This document shows, piece after piece, positions 25,154 through 34,612 of a stretch of 64,000 nucleotides of DNA. Made by a program: the position numbers and the translations under genes. The stretch comes from Natrialba swarupiae (GTDB lineage: Archaea > Halobacteriota > Halobacteria > Halobacteriales > Natrialbaceae). The notes beneath the pieces were generated by a model that worked only from the letters and a program-made list of their open reading frames with translations, was not told where the DNA came from and ran no database searches. The DNA is taken from contig NZ_VTAW01000015.1 of assembly GCF_008245225.1 (NCBI RefSeq), positions 1 through 64,000 on the forward strand, read 5' to 3'. How positions within the stretch are numbered: position 1 is the stretch's first letter; the number at the start of each line of letters is the position of its first letter.

Positions 25154-25414
25154 TCGCTGCCCCTACGGAGAGTTCTATCCGAACCGAAAAGAATCATTTG
25201 TTGGATATACTGACAGTATACGGTCGAAACGCGTTCCGTCGCCGCTCGTCTGACCTTCGTCGGACAGTCGTCACATCGGCCGAAATCACTTAATACGTAG
25301 GTTCGTATAGTGTTCACAGATGAGGTTTCGAGACCGTACTGAACGGGACGATACGGGTCTGGTCGGCCGTCGGTCCGGTCTCGAGTGCGGCGCCGTCAAC
25401 GTGATGGGTTCACC
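25154..25414. promoter_or_regulatory. Divergent promoter region between the unknown gene and the second arl block
   Basis: About 260 bp. CACTTAATACG at 25288 is a good TATA-like match for transcription into the second FlaC/D-E gene, giving a leader of about 100 nt before ATG 25415. This would make the arlCE-arlH-arlI block an independent transcription unit. Confidence 0.45.
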
Positions 25415-27691
25415 ATGTTACTGTCCATAATCGGTAATATACTCGGAAACGAGGACGACGACGGGAGTACTGACTCCGGGAACGGTGATGACCCCCTCGC
25501 GGACGGCAATCTCGCGGGAGGGATGAGCGAGGAGGCGCTCATGCCCGGAACGTCGACGGGCGGCGGCGAGAGCGCCACCGACGGCGGCAGCGGGAGTATG
25601 GGTGGCGGGATGGATGACGCCGATCTCTTCGACGACGGCTCCGGCTCCGACGATACTCTCCTCGGTGACGACGGTTCCGGCTCCGACGACGACCTCCTCG
25701 GCGAGGGCGACGAAATGGGCGGTGAGGCCGAATTCGAGATGGGCGACGGCGGTGACGCGACGTTCGACGGCATGGACGAGGATACCGGCGGCGTCTCGAG
25801 TGAGATCGAAGCTCGCGTCGAGGAGATGGAAAACGAGGTCGGTTCGCTCTCGTCGACGGTCAACACGGTCCAAAGCGAGAACGAACAGATCGGCGAATCC
25901 TTAGAGGAGATCGAAGAGAACATCCGGAAACTCCTCGAGGTGTACGAGATGGTTACACAGGGTGTCAACCCGTTCGTCGAGGGCGATTCGTTGAGCGACA
26001 CGTTCGACGGCGGTGCCCAAGGATCGGGCAACTTCGGCGGCCAGAGTTTGTTCGACGGCCAAGACGACGGCGACGACCAGGAGGACGTCGACGAGGACAT
26101 CGCGAACGCCGAAGCGGAGGCGTTCCTCGACGAGAGTTTGATCGACGACGAGGACGACGAGGAGTTTGCCGACCCCGAGGAGGGCGACGAATTTAGCGAC
26201 CTCGACGAAGACGACGAGTTTGCCGACCCCGAGGAGGGCGACGAATTTAGCGACCTCGATGAAGACGACGAGTTTGCCGATCTCGAAGCGGACGACGAAA
26301 CCGACGACGATGGCGGCGACCTCTCGTTTGACGAGTTAAAGTCACAGTACGACTCCGGCGATGCCGACTGGGAGGACGAGGAAGACGTCGGTGCGGATTC
26401 AGCCGACTCTGGTTCCGAACTAGACGCCGAGTCCGACTCCGAACTGGACGAGCCGGACGACCCATTCGACGACGTGCAGGCGGACGACGAGTCGGACGAC
26501 CCACTGGCTGCGGACGATTCCCTGGCGGAACCCGATGCCGACGGTGACGACCTCGAGACCGACGACGCCGGCTTCGAGGCGGACGATCCCCTGCCAGCGG
26601 ACGCTGGCGGAGCGGCCGTCGACGACGCCGACGCATCCGAGGAACCGTCACTTCCGGACCCGCCGTGGGACGATGGCGGCCGGCCGTATCTCGGGTCGAT
26701 CCCGTCGGCGTACGACACCGAGTTCGTCGTGATGGACTGGCTCGACTACCTCGTCGACGAGGTCGGGTTGAACGGGGCGGCGCGGACGATTCGATTTTAC
26801 GGCTCGATTCGATGGATCGATCCATCCGTCGAGTCCTACCTGCTAACGACCTTAAACGGGTTCGAGGACGGCCCTGACGTCGACGATCCCGAGCCGAGTT
26901 CCGCACTCGGCGTCGACCACAAACGAAGTCTCTGGTGGATCAACCGGATCGCGACGCCCGAGAAAAAACGTGTCCCATTCGATCAGTGGCTGGTCGAAGA
27001 GGGCGTTACGGACGACCGGCCTGACGATCTCGAACCGTCCACGACCGGGGATACCGTCGAGGATGCCAACTCGAACGTGACCGAGGAGTCCGACTCGTTC
27101 GCACCGACCGACTCTCCCGCGGAGATGGAGGTTTCGTTCACCGAAGAAGCGATCGACCCGCCGTCGCCCGACGCCGACGGACACTCGCGCGAGACGACTG
27201 TCGATGCAAAGACGGATCGGGATGCCACCTCGCTCGAGCTGTCAACGGACGATTCGGTCGACGACGAAGACCGGGAGGCGAGTGCTGGATCCGCCTGCAA
27301 GATCCACATCGACGAATCCGAGTCGACCGGCCGGAGCGATTCGGTCGACGACGCTGACCGGTCGGTGGTCGAGGCGGACGAGCCCGACCGTCCGGTTGTC
27401 GCCGACCGGGACGCGCCGGAGCGCGACCAGCGGATGATCTGGGTCGACTCGGACGTTATCCTCTCGGAGTCGGGGATCGAACTCCGAGAACCACGTCCCG
27501 ACCACGACGAGGCCACCGCTCGATCGGTCCTTGAACCGGGTGCACAGTCGGAGGTCCGTGAGGTCGAGCGGGGCGACCGTGAATCCGTCAAACCGGTCGT
27601 CGAACGCGGCGGGGATTCAGAACTCGAGCGGTGGCAAGTCGAACTAATCACGTCGCTGTTCTCTGGGGCTGACGAGGGGCCACGACGATAG
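25415..27691 (+). CDS. Archaellar cytosolic-ring protein, FlaC-FlaD/E fusion (second, larger copy)
   Basis: 758 residues from ATG 25415 (upstream in-frame codons add only a basic leader). An acidic Gly/Ser-rich N-terminus (1-135) precedes the FlaC coiled coil (about 140-190, ending [11 protein letters not shown]), an Asp/Glu linker holding an 18-residue tandem repeat ([18 protein letters not shown]), the FlaD/E domain (about 425-505: [39 protein letters not shown]) and a 250-residue acidic tail. It directly precedes arlH (2 bp), the gene order of arlCE in many haloarchaea. It is much longer than usual fusions because of the linker and tail. Confidence 0.9.
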   Translation: MLLSIIGNILGNEDDDGSTDSGNGDDPLADGNLAGGMSEEALMPGTSTGGGESATDGGSGSMGGGMDDADLFDDGSGSDDTLLGDDGSGSDDDLLGEGDEMGGEAEFEMGDGGDATFDGMDEDTGGVSSEIEARVEEMENEVGSLSSTVNTVQSENEQIGESLEEIEENIRKLLEVYEMVTQGVNPFVEGDSLSDTFDGGAQGSGNFGGQSLFDGQDDGDDQEDVDEDIANAEAEAFLDESLIDDEDDEEFADPEEGDEFSDLDEDDEFADPEEGDEFSDLDEDDEFADLEADDETDDDGGDLSFDELKSQYDSGDADWEDEEDVGADSADSGSELDAESDSELDEPDDPFDDVQADDESDDPLAADDSLAEPDADGDDLETDDAGFEADDPLPADAGGAAVDDADASEEPSLPDPPWDDGGRPYLGSIPSAYDTEFVVMDWLDYLVDEVGLNGAARTIRFYGSIRWIDPSVESYLLTTLNGFEDGPDVDDPEPSSALGVDHKRSLWWINRIATPEKKRVPFDQWLVEEGVTDDRPDDLEPSTTGDTVEDANSNVTEESDSFAPTDSPAEMEVSFTEEAIDPPSPDADGHSRETTVDAKTDRDATSLELSTDDSVDDEDREASAGSACKIHIDESESTGRSDSVDDADRSVVEADEPDRPVVADRDAPERDQRMIWVDSDVILSESGIELREPRPDHDEATARSVLEPGAQSEVREVERGDRESVKPVVERGGDSELERWQVELITSLFSGADEGPRR
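26162..26287 (+). repeat. 54-bp tandem repeat inside the archaellar ring gene
   Basis: Two nearly identical 54-bp units begin at 26162 and 26216 (GAGTTTGCCGACCCCGAGG..), followed by a partial third at 26270. The unit codes for 18 residues in frame. Only one synonymous change was noticed between the full units, so the duplication is recent. Confidence 0.85.
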
Positions 27692-27693
27692 GT

Positions 27694-28452
27694 ATGAGTC
27701 ACCAAAATAATATCTTCTCTATCGGTCTCGACGATCGCGATCGCCTCAACAAGGAACTCGGTGGCGGCATTCCGACCGGAAGTATCGTCCTGATGGAGGG
27801 CGATTACGGGGCGGGAAAGAGTGCGATCTCACAGCGGTTCACCTACGGGCTGTGCGAGACGGGCAAGTCAGTGACGTTTCTCTCGACGGAACTCGAGGTC
27901 AAGGGGTTCGTCGATCAGATGAACTCGCTGAACTACAACGTCGAGGAACACCTGCTGTTCGAGAACCTGTTGTTCCTCCACGGCGATTTAGACAGCGGTG
28001 GCGTGCTCTCTTCCGATCCCGACGAGCAAAACCGGCAGGATCTCCTTACCGACCTCATGGACGAGGAGACGATCTGGTCGGCGGACGTGATCATTATCGA
28101 TACGTTCGACGCGATACTGCGCAACGATCCGAAGTTCGAGGCGCTGGTCCGGGAAAACGAGGAACGTCAGGCCGCTCTCGAGATCATTTCCTTTTTCAGG
28201 AACGTGATCTCCCAGGGGAAAGTCGTCATCCTCACGGTCGACCCTTCCACCGTCGGCGAGGAGGCGATCGGTCCGTTCCGGTCGATCGCGGACGTCTTTA
28301 TCGAACTCGAGATGATCGAGGTCGGCAACGATATCCGGCGACAGCTGTTTATCAAGCGCTTTGCCGGGATGGGCGAACAGGTCGGTGACCGCGTCGGTTA
28401 CTCGGTTCGGTCCGGTGTCGGAATCGTCATCGAGAACAGGAGCGTCGCCTGA
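27694..28452 (+). CDS. arlH: Archaellum KaiC-like protein ArlH (FlaH)
   Basis: 252 residues. Start matches the family ([19 protein letters not shown]), Walker A is [10 protein letters not shown], and the Walker B-like motif is [11 protein letters not shown]. ArlH binds but barely hydrolyses ATP and sits in the ring under ArlI, regulating its activity. It starts 2 bp after the FlaC/D-E gene and ends 10 bp before arlI, so all three are one operon. Confidence 0.96.
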   Translation: MSHQNNIFSIGLDDRDRLNKELGGGIPTGSIVLMEGDYGAGKSAISQRFTYGLCETGKSVTFLSTELEVKGFVDQMNSLNYNVEEHLLFENLLFLHGDLDSGGVLSSDPDEQNRQDLLTDLMDEETIWSADVIIIDTFDAILRNDPKFEALVRENEERQAALEIISFFRNVISQGKVVILTVDPSTVGEEAIGPFRSIADVFIELEMIEVGNDIRRQLFIKRFAGMGEQVGDRVGYSVRSGVGIVIENRSVA

Positions 28453-28462
28453 TTTCCAGTCA

Positions 28463-30136
28463 ATGACTGAAATGGGAACGCCGAAGCCGTCGGACGAACT
28501 CCAGGAGCTGGCGGCTCGTCGGCCGCATCTTCGCGAGCACCTGAAGAAGTTTCGCCAGATCACCGGCGAGTTTCCGATACTGATCAACGAGCCGACTTCG
28601 GAGTACGAGGCTGAACATCCGAACGTGTTGTATCCCGTCGGTGGTCCGATCTACAGTCACGTCTACGGCGACGTCGGAACGAAGATGCAGTACTTCGCCG
28701 TCGAACCGACGCTCTCCGAGGACGAACAGGTCGTTTTCTCTCACGTCAAAGACTCGTTGCTTCGCCGAAGCGCGAGCAAGCAGGCTCCGGAGAAGGAAGC
28801 GGAGTACGACGATCGGATCGAGGAACTGCTCGAGGAGTCGACCCACATCAAAGGCGAGGAGGTCGACAACATCATCGAGCAGCTCAAAGTCAGGTTCCAC
28901 CCGGGGATTCAGGAGGTCTCTCGGGAGACCTACGAGAACATCCGCTATCGGTTGAATCGCGACATCGTCGGACTTGGTCCACTCGAGCCGGTCATGCGGG
29001 ATCCGGCGAACGAGGACATCCACGTGATCGGACCCAGCGAGTGTTACGTCGACCACGGCGTCTACGGCATGGTCGAGACGACCGTCGACTTCGGCACCAG
29101 GGAGGAGTTCGACCGCTGGCTGTCGAACATGGGTGAGCGCATCGGGAATCCGATGACGGATGCGGAGCCGATCATCGACTCGACGTTGCCGGACGGATCG
29201 CGTCTGAACGTCATTTACAGCGACGACGTAAGCGTCAAAGGACCGAGCCTCACGATCCGCCAGGGCGACGAGGTTCCGCTTACCGTCACCCAGATTACGA
29301 ACTGGGGGACGCTTTCGCCGGAACTGGCTGCGTATCTGTGGCTCTGTCTCGAAAACGAGCGGACGGTGTTCGTCGTCGGCGAGACGGCCTCCGGCAAGAC
29401 GACGACGCTGAACTCCATTATGTCCTTTATCCCGCGGGATTCGAAGATCTACACCGCGGAGGACACGGCTGAGGTGTTGCCACCCCACGACACCTGGCAG
29501 CAACTGTTGACTCGAGAGAGCCAAAGCGAGGACAGCGTCGACGTCGACATGTTCAATCTCGTCGAGGCCGCACTCCGTTCTCGCCCCGAGTACATCGTCG
29601 TGGGCGAGGTTCGTGGTGAGGAGGGCCGAATGGCGTTCCAGGCGGCCCAGACCGGCCACCCGGTCATGCTGACGTTCCACGCCAGCGACATCGTCTCGAT
29701 GATCCAGCGTTTTACCGGGGACCCGATCAATGTCCCCGAGACGTTCATGGACAACGCCGACGTCGCGCTGTTCCAGAACCGCGTCAAGCAAGGAGACGAC
29801 GTGCTCCGCCGGGTGACGAGCGTCCAGGAGATCGAGGGCTACTCCGAGCAGATGGATGGCGTCGTCACTCGACAGGTCTTCTACTGGGACCCTGTCGAGG
29901 ACGAAATCGTCTTCCAGGGGATGAACAACTCCTACGTGCTCGAAGAACAGATCGCGACCCTCCTCGGCTACGCGGACACCCGGGACATCTACGACGACCT
30001 GCAGTTCCGCGCCGACATCATCGAACGCATGATCCAGGAGAACATCCTCGAGTACCACGAGGTCAACTCGACCATCGACGCCTTCCAGCGTGACGGCGTC
30101 GAAGGGCTGCCGTTCCACGCGACGCGACCGGACTAG
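28463..30136 (+). CDS. arlI: Archaellum motor ATPase ArlI (FlaI)
   Basis: 557 residues from ATG 28463 (ATG 28472 also possible). An N-terminal domain with HVYGDVGTKMQYFAVEP and the region LGPLEPVMRDPANEDIHVIG leads into the GspE/PilT-type ATPase: Walker A VGETASGKTTT (about 310-320), the Asp box with TAEDTAEV, and Walker B/His-box region YIVVGEVRGEEGR then TGHPVMLTFHASD. ArlI powers both assembly and rotation of the archaellum, working on ArlJ. It closes the second arl block; arlJ, its usual follower, is upstream instead. Confidence 0.97.
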   Translation: MTEMGTPKPSDELQELAARRPHLREHLKKFRQITGEFPILINEPTSEYEAEHPNVLYPVGGPIYSHVYGDVGTKMQYFAVEPTLSEDEQVVFSHVKDSLLRRSASKQAPEKEAEYDDRIEELLEESTHIKGEEVDNIIEQLKVRFHPGIQEVSRETYENIRYRLNRDIVGLGPLEPVMRDPANEDIHVIGPSECYVDHGVYGMVETTVDFGTREEFDRWLSNMGERIGNPMTDAEPIIDSTLPDGSRLNVIYSDDVSVKGPSLTIRQGDEVPLTVTQITNWGTLSPELAAYLWLCLENERTVFVVGETASGKTTTLNSIMSFIPRDSKIYTAEDTAEVLPPHDTWQQLLTRESQSEDSVDVDMFNLVEAALRSRPEYIVVGEVRGEEGRMAFQAAQTGHPVMLTFHASDIVSMIQRFTGDPINVPETFMDNADVALFQNRVKQGDDVLRRVTSVQEIEGYSEQMDGVVTRQVFYWDPVEDEIVFQGMNNSYVLEEQIATLLGYADTRDIYDDLQFRADIIERMIQENILEYHEVNSTIDAFQRDGVEGLPFHATRPD

Positions 30137-30706
30137 TACCGCCCGCTCGTCGTTCGATCCTGCGCGTTCGCTCTCTCCGAGTGTTCCCTTCCGTGCGTTC
30201 GTCTGCCCTGATTGCTGTCCCGATGGTCTCTCGATTTCGAGGGTTCGATCGTGACGGTGTACGGCTATCTCGCTTTCTGTCGGCTGTTTTCGGGTCGCGT
30301 TTCGCGTGCTGGGGTGTGAATTTCTCCACCTCACGAATGGGATAGCTACCTCAGTCACCTATTCTAAATAGTTGGCTATTGCAACTATTGTGGACGCGGA
30401 ACAACTGAATCGATCTACCACCGCTCGTAGCTGTCTCTCGGCGTCCGGCCCGTCCGCTCTCCGGGTCGATACTCTAGTGATCGTTTCAACGATTACTATA
30501 GCGAACGGGTGTGCAACGACGTTCAGTGGCTACTACGGCTTACACGACGAGCGGCCGTTCCGTTTACGGATCCGCAATAGCTGAATCCTCGAGTTCGACC
30601 ACGGGGAAACCAGCGGCGAACCCGAAGCTACTATTGAACGTACTTCGTTTTTTACCTAACTCGGAGCCGTGCGGACGGATCCACGACCAACTCGAGACTC
30701 GCAACT
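30137..30706. other. 570-bp gap without a recognised gene
   Basis: No protein resembling a known family is seen. The right half is AT-richer; CTATTGCAACTATTG (near 30375) and TTCGTTTTTTACC (near 30643) are promoter-like words before the AAA ATPase gene. The left part may hold the 3' end signals of the arl operon. Confidence 0.4.
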
Positions 30707-32482
30707 ATGTCTGAGACAGATGCGGATACGGATCAACAACGGAGCTATCAGTCGTTCCCCAACGCGACGGTAACGTGTCGGATCGTCCGGGTGGAATCGA
30801 ACTATCTTCACGCAGTTGTCCTCGATTCGGATACGAAACTCGTCGAACTCCCCGACGGCGTGTCCGAGGACGGCGTTCGAACACACCCGTCCGTTCAGCT
30901 TCTCTCCCAGTACGGTGACTCGGAGTTCACGCAGTCGATGCAATCGCTCCGTCCGGGGAACGTTATCCAGGCGGAACTCCTGGGTGATTTCGTCGTCAAC
31001 GATCCCGTCGCTCACGTCCGACGATTCCAGAAGGAAACGGACGATCGGTTGTCGTTCGTCGCCGGAGCCGCCGATACCGATAGTTTCGTCCTCGATATCG
31101 TCGGTAAAACAGGGGTCGACCCTGGGCAGTATTTCGACGGCGAGATCACGAACGTTGGGTTGGACAACGCTGTTGGGCTAACGGTTTACACGTGCGATGA
31201 AGAACGGTTCGCGGAAGCGTACAACGGTTCGGCTCACCTGGTCGTAAATTCGTTCGACGAGTCGGTCGACGGGAACGAAGTAACCGACGTGATCTTCGTC
31301 AACCCGACGAACACACCGTTCGCTCTCGTCTTCAAACTGTTCAGCAAAACAGACGGACGCGCGTTAGTTCAAAAGATTCTCGACGAGATCGAGCCGAAAT
31401 CCCTTCACCATTACGCGAGGGAACTGGAGAAGGAGTCGTTCGAACTGTCGGAACGACCGAACTTCCGGGTCACTCACGTTCCACAACTGACCGAGGGGAC
31501 GATCACTCCGATGAAGACGGCTCGAGTGAGGGATCCGTCAGAATCGACGGAGTCGCCGTCTGAATCACCACAGCCGCCGGAACCGCCGTCTGAAACAACA
31601 CAGCCGCCGAAACCCGCCCCCACGGGGAACGGACAGAATCGGCCAGCACAGAGTGAGGGGATGGACTCCGTCCAGGAACTGATCGATGCCTGTACGTACG
31701 ACTGGTCGACGTCGACGAGTACGACGCTGGACGAATACGGCGGGCGCAGGGAACTCTGTCGGTCAGTTCGACGCCGGATCATCATCCCGTACCGGGATCG
31801 ACGTGAGCAGGCCGAAGAGCTCGGCATTCCGATCCCGAGTCTGTTGCTCTATGGACCACCCGGAACGGGAAAGACGTACCTCGCGGAGGCTATCGCGGGC
31901 GAACTCCCGTATCCGAGTGCGTTCCTGAGCGGGGGAAACATCCTCTCGGAGATCGTAAACGAGACACCGAGTCAGATATCCACACTGTTCGAAGAAGCGG
32001 ATGCCCTGGCGGCTGACGCAGGTGGCGTGGTCCTCTTCATCGACGAGATCGATTCCGTTCTCAGGGCGCGAAGCAGCGTGAATCAGCACAACGAAGATCG
32101 AAAGGCCGTCAACGAATTTCTCAACCACCTGGAGGGTGCCGGAGAGCGGGGGATCTTGTTTATCGGTGCCACGAACGAGTACGATCAGATCGATCCCGCT
32201 GCGCTCAGTCGATTCGACGAGACGATCCGAATCGGCAAGCCGGATGCCCAGACGCGAAAGGAGATGTTCGCGGTCCAACTTCGAGAACGACCACACACGA
32301 TCTCCGAATCCGAAATCGAAACGCTGGCATCTGGGACGAAGGGGTTCACCGCCCGGGACATCAAGAAAGTCGTCACCAACGCCGCTCGAGACACGCTCAT
32401 CGATGACGAATCGTCGACGATTTCCTACGAGTTCCTGCGCCGATCGGTAATCGAGTACGGGGCGTCGTCGGAGGATGGGTGA
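30707..32482 (+). CDS. AAA+ ATPase with an unfamiliar N-terminal domain
   Basis: 591 residues. Residues about 1-270 form beta-rich domains with no match recognised (SFPNATVTCRIVRVESNYLHAV; VQAELLGDF-like segment; GQYFDGEITNVG). A Pro/Ser/Glu-rich linker (about 275-320) leads to a Cdc48/Vps4-like AAA+ domain (about 330-580): Walker A YGPPGTGKT (about 382-390), Walker B VVLFIDEIDSV (about 443-453), sensor-1 FIGATNEYDQ and the arginine-finger region ALSRFDETIRIG. Such proteins unfold or remodel partners. It is a lone gene with the same strand as arl but separated by 570 bp; the target is unknown. Confidence 0.87.
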   Translation: MSETDADTDQQRSYQSFPNATVTCRIVRVESNYLHAVVLDSDTKLVELPDGVSEDGVRTHPSVQLLSQYGDSEFTQSMQSLRPGNVIQAELLGDFVVNDPVAHVRRFQKETDDRLSFVAGAADTDSFVLDIVGKTGVDPGQYFDGEITNVGLDNAVGLTVYTCDEERFAEAYNGSAHLVVNSFDESVDGNEVTDVIFVNPTNTPFALVFKLFSKTDGRALVQKILDEIEPKSLHHYARELEKESFELSERPNFRVTHVPQLTEGTITPMKTARVRDPSESTESPSESPQPPEPPSETTQPPKPAPTGNGQNRPAQSEGMDSVQELIDACTYDWSTSTSTTLDEYGGRRELCRSVRRRIIIPYRDRREQAEELGIPIPSLLLYGPPGTGKTYLAEAIAGELPYPSAFLSGGNILSEIVNETPSQISTLFEEADALAADAGGVVLFIDEIDSVLRARSSVNQHNEDRKAVNEFLNHLEGAGERGILFIGATNEYDQIDPAALSRFDETIRIGKPDAQTRKEMFAVQLRERPHTISESEIETLASGTKGFTARDIKKVVTNAARDTLIDDESSTISYEFLRRSVIEYGASSEDG

Positions 32483-33067
32483 CCGTACTACAAAGCGGTC
32501 GTATATTGGGAGTGGTGTGTTGGCGTTCGGTCTGGCGCGGGTGATCTCCCGGACAGTGAGGTATGTGCGCTAACCTGGCTGCCCTCCATACAGAAAAGAT
32601 ATGGGAACGAGGTAGTCGCCCTTTCTACCATATAGAATATGTGTCCTGTAGCGTTCATATCGCTCGAGACTGAGACTCGAGTCGCTGGAGTGGCGTCTGG
32701 GGAGAGGGTGTGCTAACCGAGACCGACGGTATCAGGGACGTCGTAATTCTCGATCAGTCCTTCACCCTGCTCGGGCAGTTTTCGGAGCCGGAAATAACCG
32801 CGTGTGGTGTTGATCTGTTCGATTCGAGGGAAAGCTACCCCGAACCGCCAGTCCCGTCGATCGTCCGACCGACGGTCCGTCTCGTCGCGTACAACGCGTT
32901 TCGAAACACTACCGTCAGCAGGCTACGGATCGAGTTCGTTCACCACACGTAAACAGCTCTTTGCGATCGTTGGTGCCAACCTCTATCCACTCATAATTGT
33001 CCCTGAATCCGAGGGATCAGCGAGAACGACGAGCGACCAGCGCCAAAGCGTCGGACGACAGACTCAG
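32483..33067. other. 585-bp gap, possibly holding gene remnants
   Basis: A plus-strand frame (GTG 32710 to 32952, 80 codons) is open but has no recognisable family pattern. The minus strand near 32760-32830 reads FRLRKLPEQGEGLIENYD without a start. Either may be a decayed gene. Nothing else is supported. Confidence 0.3.
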
Positions 33068-34537
33068 TTACCGGTTCAGTGTGTGGATCGCTTCCCCGAG
33101 TGCGTTCTCGGCCGCTTCCATCACCGACTCCGACAGCGTCGGGTGAGCATGAACCGTCGAGGCGACGTCCTCGAGTGTCGCGCCGAGTTCGATCGCGAGG
33201 CCGAGTTCGGCGATCAGTTCGGAGGCCTCGGGCCCGACGATGCTCGCGCCGAGTACGTAGCCCGCCTCGGCGTCGGCGACGACCGTGACGAACCCGTCCG
33301 ACTCGCCGGTCGTCAGCGCGCGACCGCTGGCCTGGAACGGGAACTGCCCGGTAACCGTCTCGAAGCCGGAGTCGATGGCCTCCGCCTCGCTCAGCCCGAT
33401 CGTCGCGATCTCTGGATCGGTAAAGACGACGGCGGGTATCGCCTGGTGGTCGATCGCCGCGGGCTCGCCTGCGATAACTGCGGCGGCGACTGCACCCTCC
33501 GCACTGCTTTTGTGGGCGAGCATCGGTTCTCCGGCGACGTCGCCGACGGCGAAGATGTGCTCAGTGGATGTGCGTGCTTGCGAATCGGTCTCGACGAAGC
33601 CGCGCTCGTCGGTTTCTACACCGGCGGCCGCGAGGTCGGGCGTGTCCGAGACGGGTTCGCGACCGACGGCGACCAGGACACTGTCGGCCTCGAGACTGAG
33701 AGCGTCGCCGGTGTCTGTCGTTTCGCCGGCTGCGACACCGCCGTCGGTCGCGGCCCGTTCGGCGAGGACCCGAATCCCGCCGTCGTCGCCGTGCTCGTGC
33801 CACTCCGAGGCCGTGTAACCGAACTCGAACTCGATGCCGAGATCGTCTGCTCGCTGTCTCACTGGCCGTGTCAGATCGTCGTCGTACCCAGGCAGGATCG
33901 AGTCACGCATCTCGATCACCGTCACGTCGGTTCCGAGTTTGGCGAAAACGCTCGCCAGTTCCATTCCGATGTACCCGGCTCCGACGATGACGAGCGAGTC
34001 GGGAACGGACTCGAGGGCGAGTGCCTGCCGTGAGTTCAGAACGGGTTCGTCCGCGTAGGAGAAGTTCGGGATTTCGATCGGGCGCGAGCCAGTGGCGACG
34101 ATGGCGTGTTCGAACGACACCGTTTCCGAGCCCTGCCCGTCACCGTCGTGTGAGACGCGAACGGTGTTCTCGTCGACGAACGTCGCGGTTCCTTCGAGCA
34201 GGTCGACGCCGTTGGCTTTACAGAGCTTCTCGACGCCACCGGTCAGTTGCTCGACGATGTCGTCTTTCCAGTCGACCATCTCGCCGAAGTCGACGTCGGG
34301 GTCGGCGTGGATCCCCATCTCCTCGGCGTAGCGTGCCTCGTGAGCGACGTCCGTTGCGCTAATCAACGCCTTCGACGGGATACAGCCGTGATTGAGACAG
34401 GTGCCGCCGTAGGCGTCCTTTTCGACGAGCGTCACGTCTAGCTCGAGCTGGCCGGCACGAATCGCGGCTACGTAGCCGGCCGGCCCAGCACCGATAACCA
34501 GAACGTCCGTTCCGGTCGTGACGTCACCGACGACCAT
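33068..34537 (-). CDS. lpdA: Dihydrolipoamide dehydrogenase (E3)
   Basis: 489 residues. FAD-binding IGAGPAGYVAAIRA, the redox disulfide GGTCLNHGCIPSKA, the NAD-binding IVGAGYIGMELASVFAKLG and the C-terminal dimer domain ending in a His-Pro-Thr active-site triad (STVHAHPTLSE) are all present. It re-oxidises lipoamide of the E2 subunit encoded upstream and passes electrons to NAD+. Last gene of the pdhA-pdhB-pdhC-lpd operon, 75 bp after pdhC. Confidence 0.97.
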   Translation of the reverse strand: MVVGDVTTGTDVLVIGAGPAGYVAAIRAGQLELDVTLVEKDAYGGTCLNHGCIPSKALISATDVAHEARYAEEMGIHADPDVDFGEMVDWKDDIVEQLTGGVEKLCKANGVDLLEGTATFVDENTVRVSHDGDGQGSETVSFEHAIVATGSRPIEIPNFSYADEPVLNSRQALALESVPDSLVIVGAGYIGMELASVFAKLGTDVTVIEMRDSILPGYDDDLTRPVRQRADDLGIEFEFGYTASEWHEHGDDGGIRVLAERAATDGGVAAGETTDTGDALSLEADSVLVAVGREPVSDTPDLAAAGVETDERGFVETDSQARTSTEHIFAVGDVAGEPMLAHKSSAEGAVAAAVIAGEPAAIDHQAIPAVVFTDPEIATIGLSEAEAIDSGFETVTGQFPFQASGRALTTGESDGFVTVVADAEAGYVLGASIVGPEASELIAELGLAIELGATLEDVASTVHAHPTLSESVMEAAENALGEAIHTLNR

Positions 34538-34612
34538 CGGTTTCGACCTCGTTCGTGGGAATGTGTCGTAATATCATGGAATCTCTCTCGTCTGAATGGA
34601 AGTTCGGATCGA

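Noticed and set aside
26162-26287. Tandem repeats considered as a CRISPR array
   Set aside because: The units are adjacent without spacers and are in frame within a coding gene.
28460-30358. 632-codon minus-strand frame opposite arlI
   Set aside because: It is antisense to a clear ArlI; the Val/Asp/Arg-rich product is what antisense reading of an acidic gene gives.
32710-32952. 80-codon frame after the AAA ATPase
   Set aside because: GTG start, no motif and no neighbours; it may be a remnant, so it is mentioned only in the gap entry.
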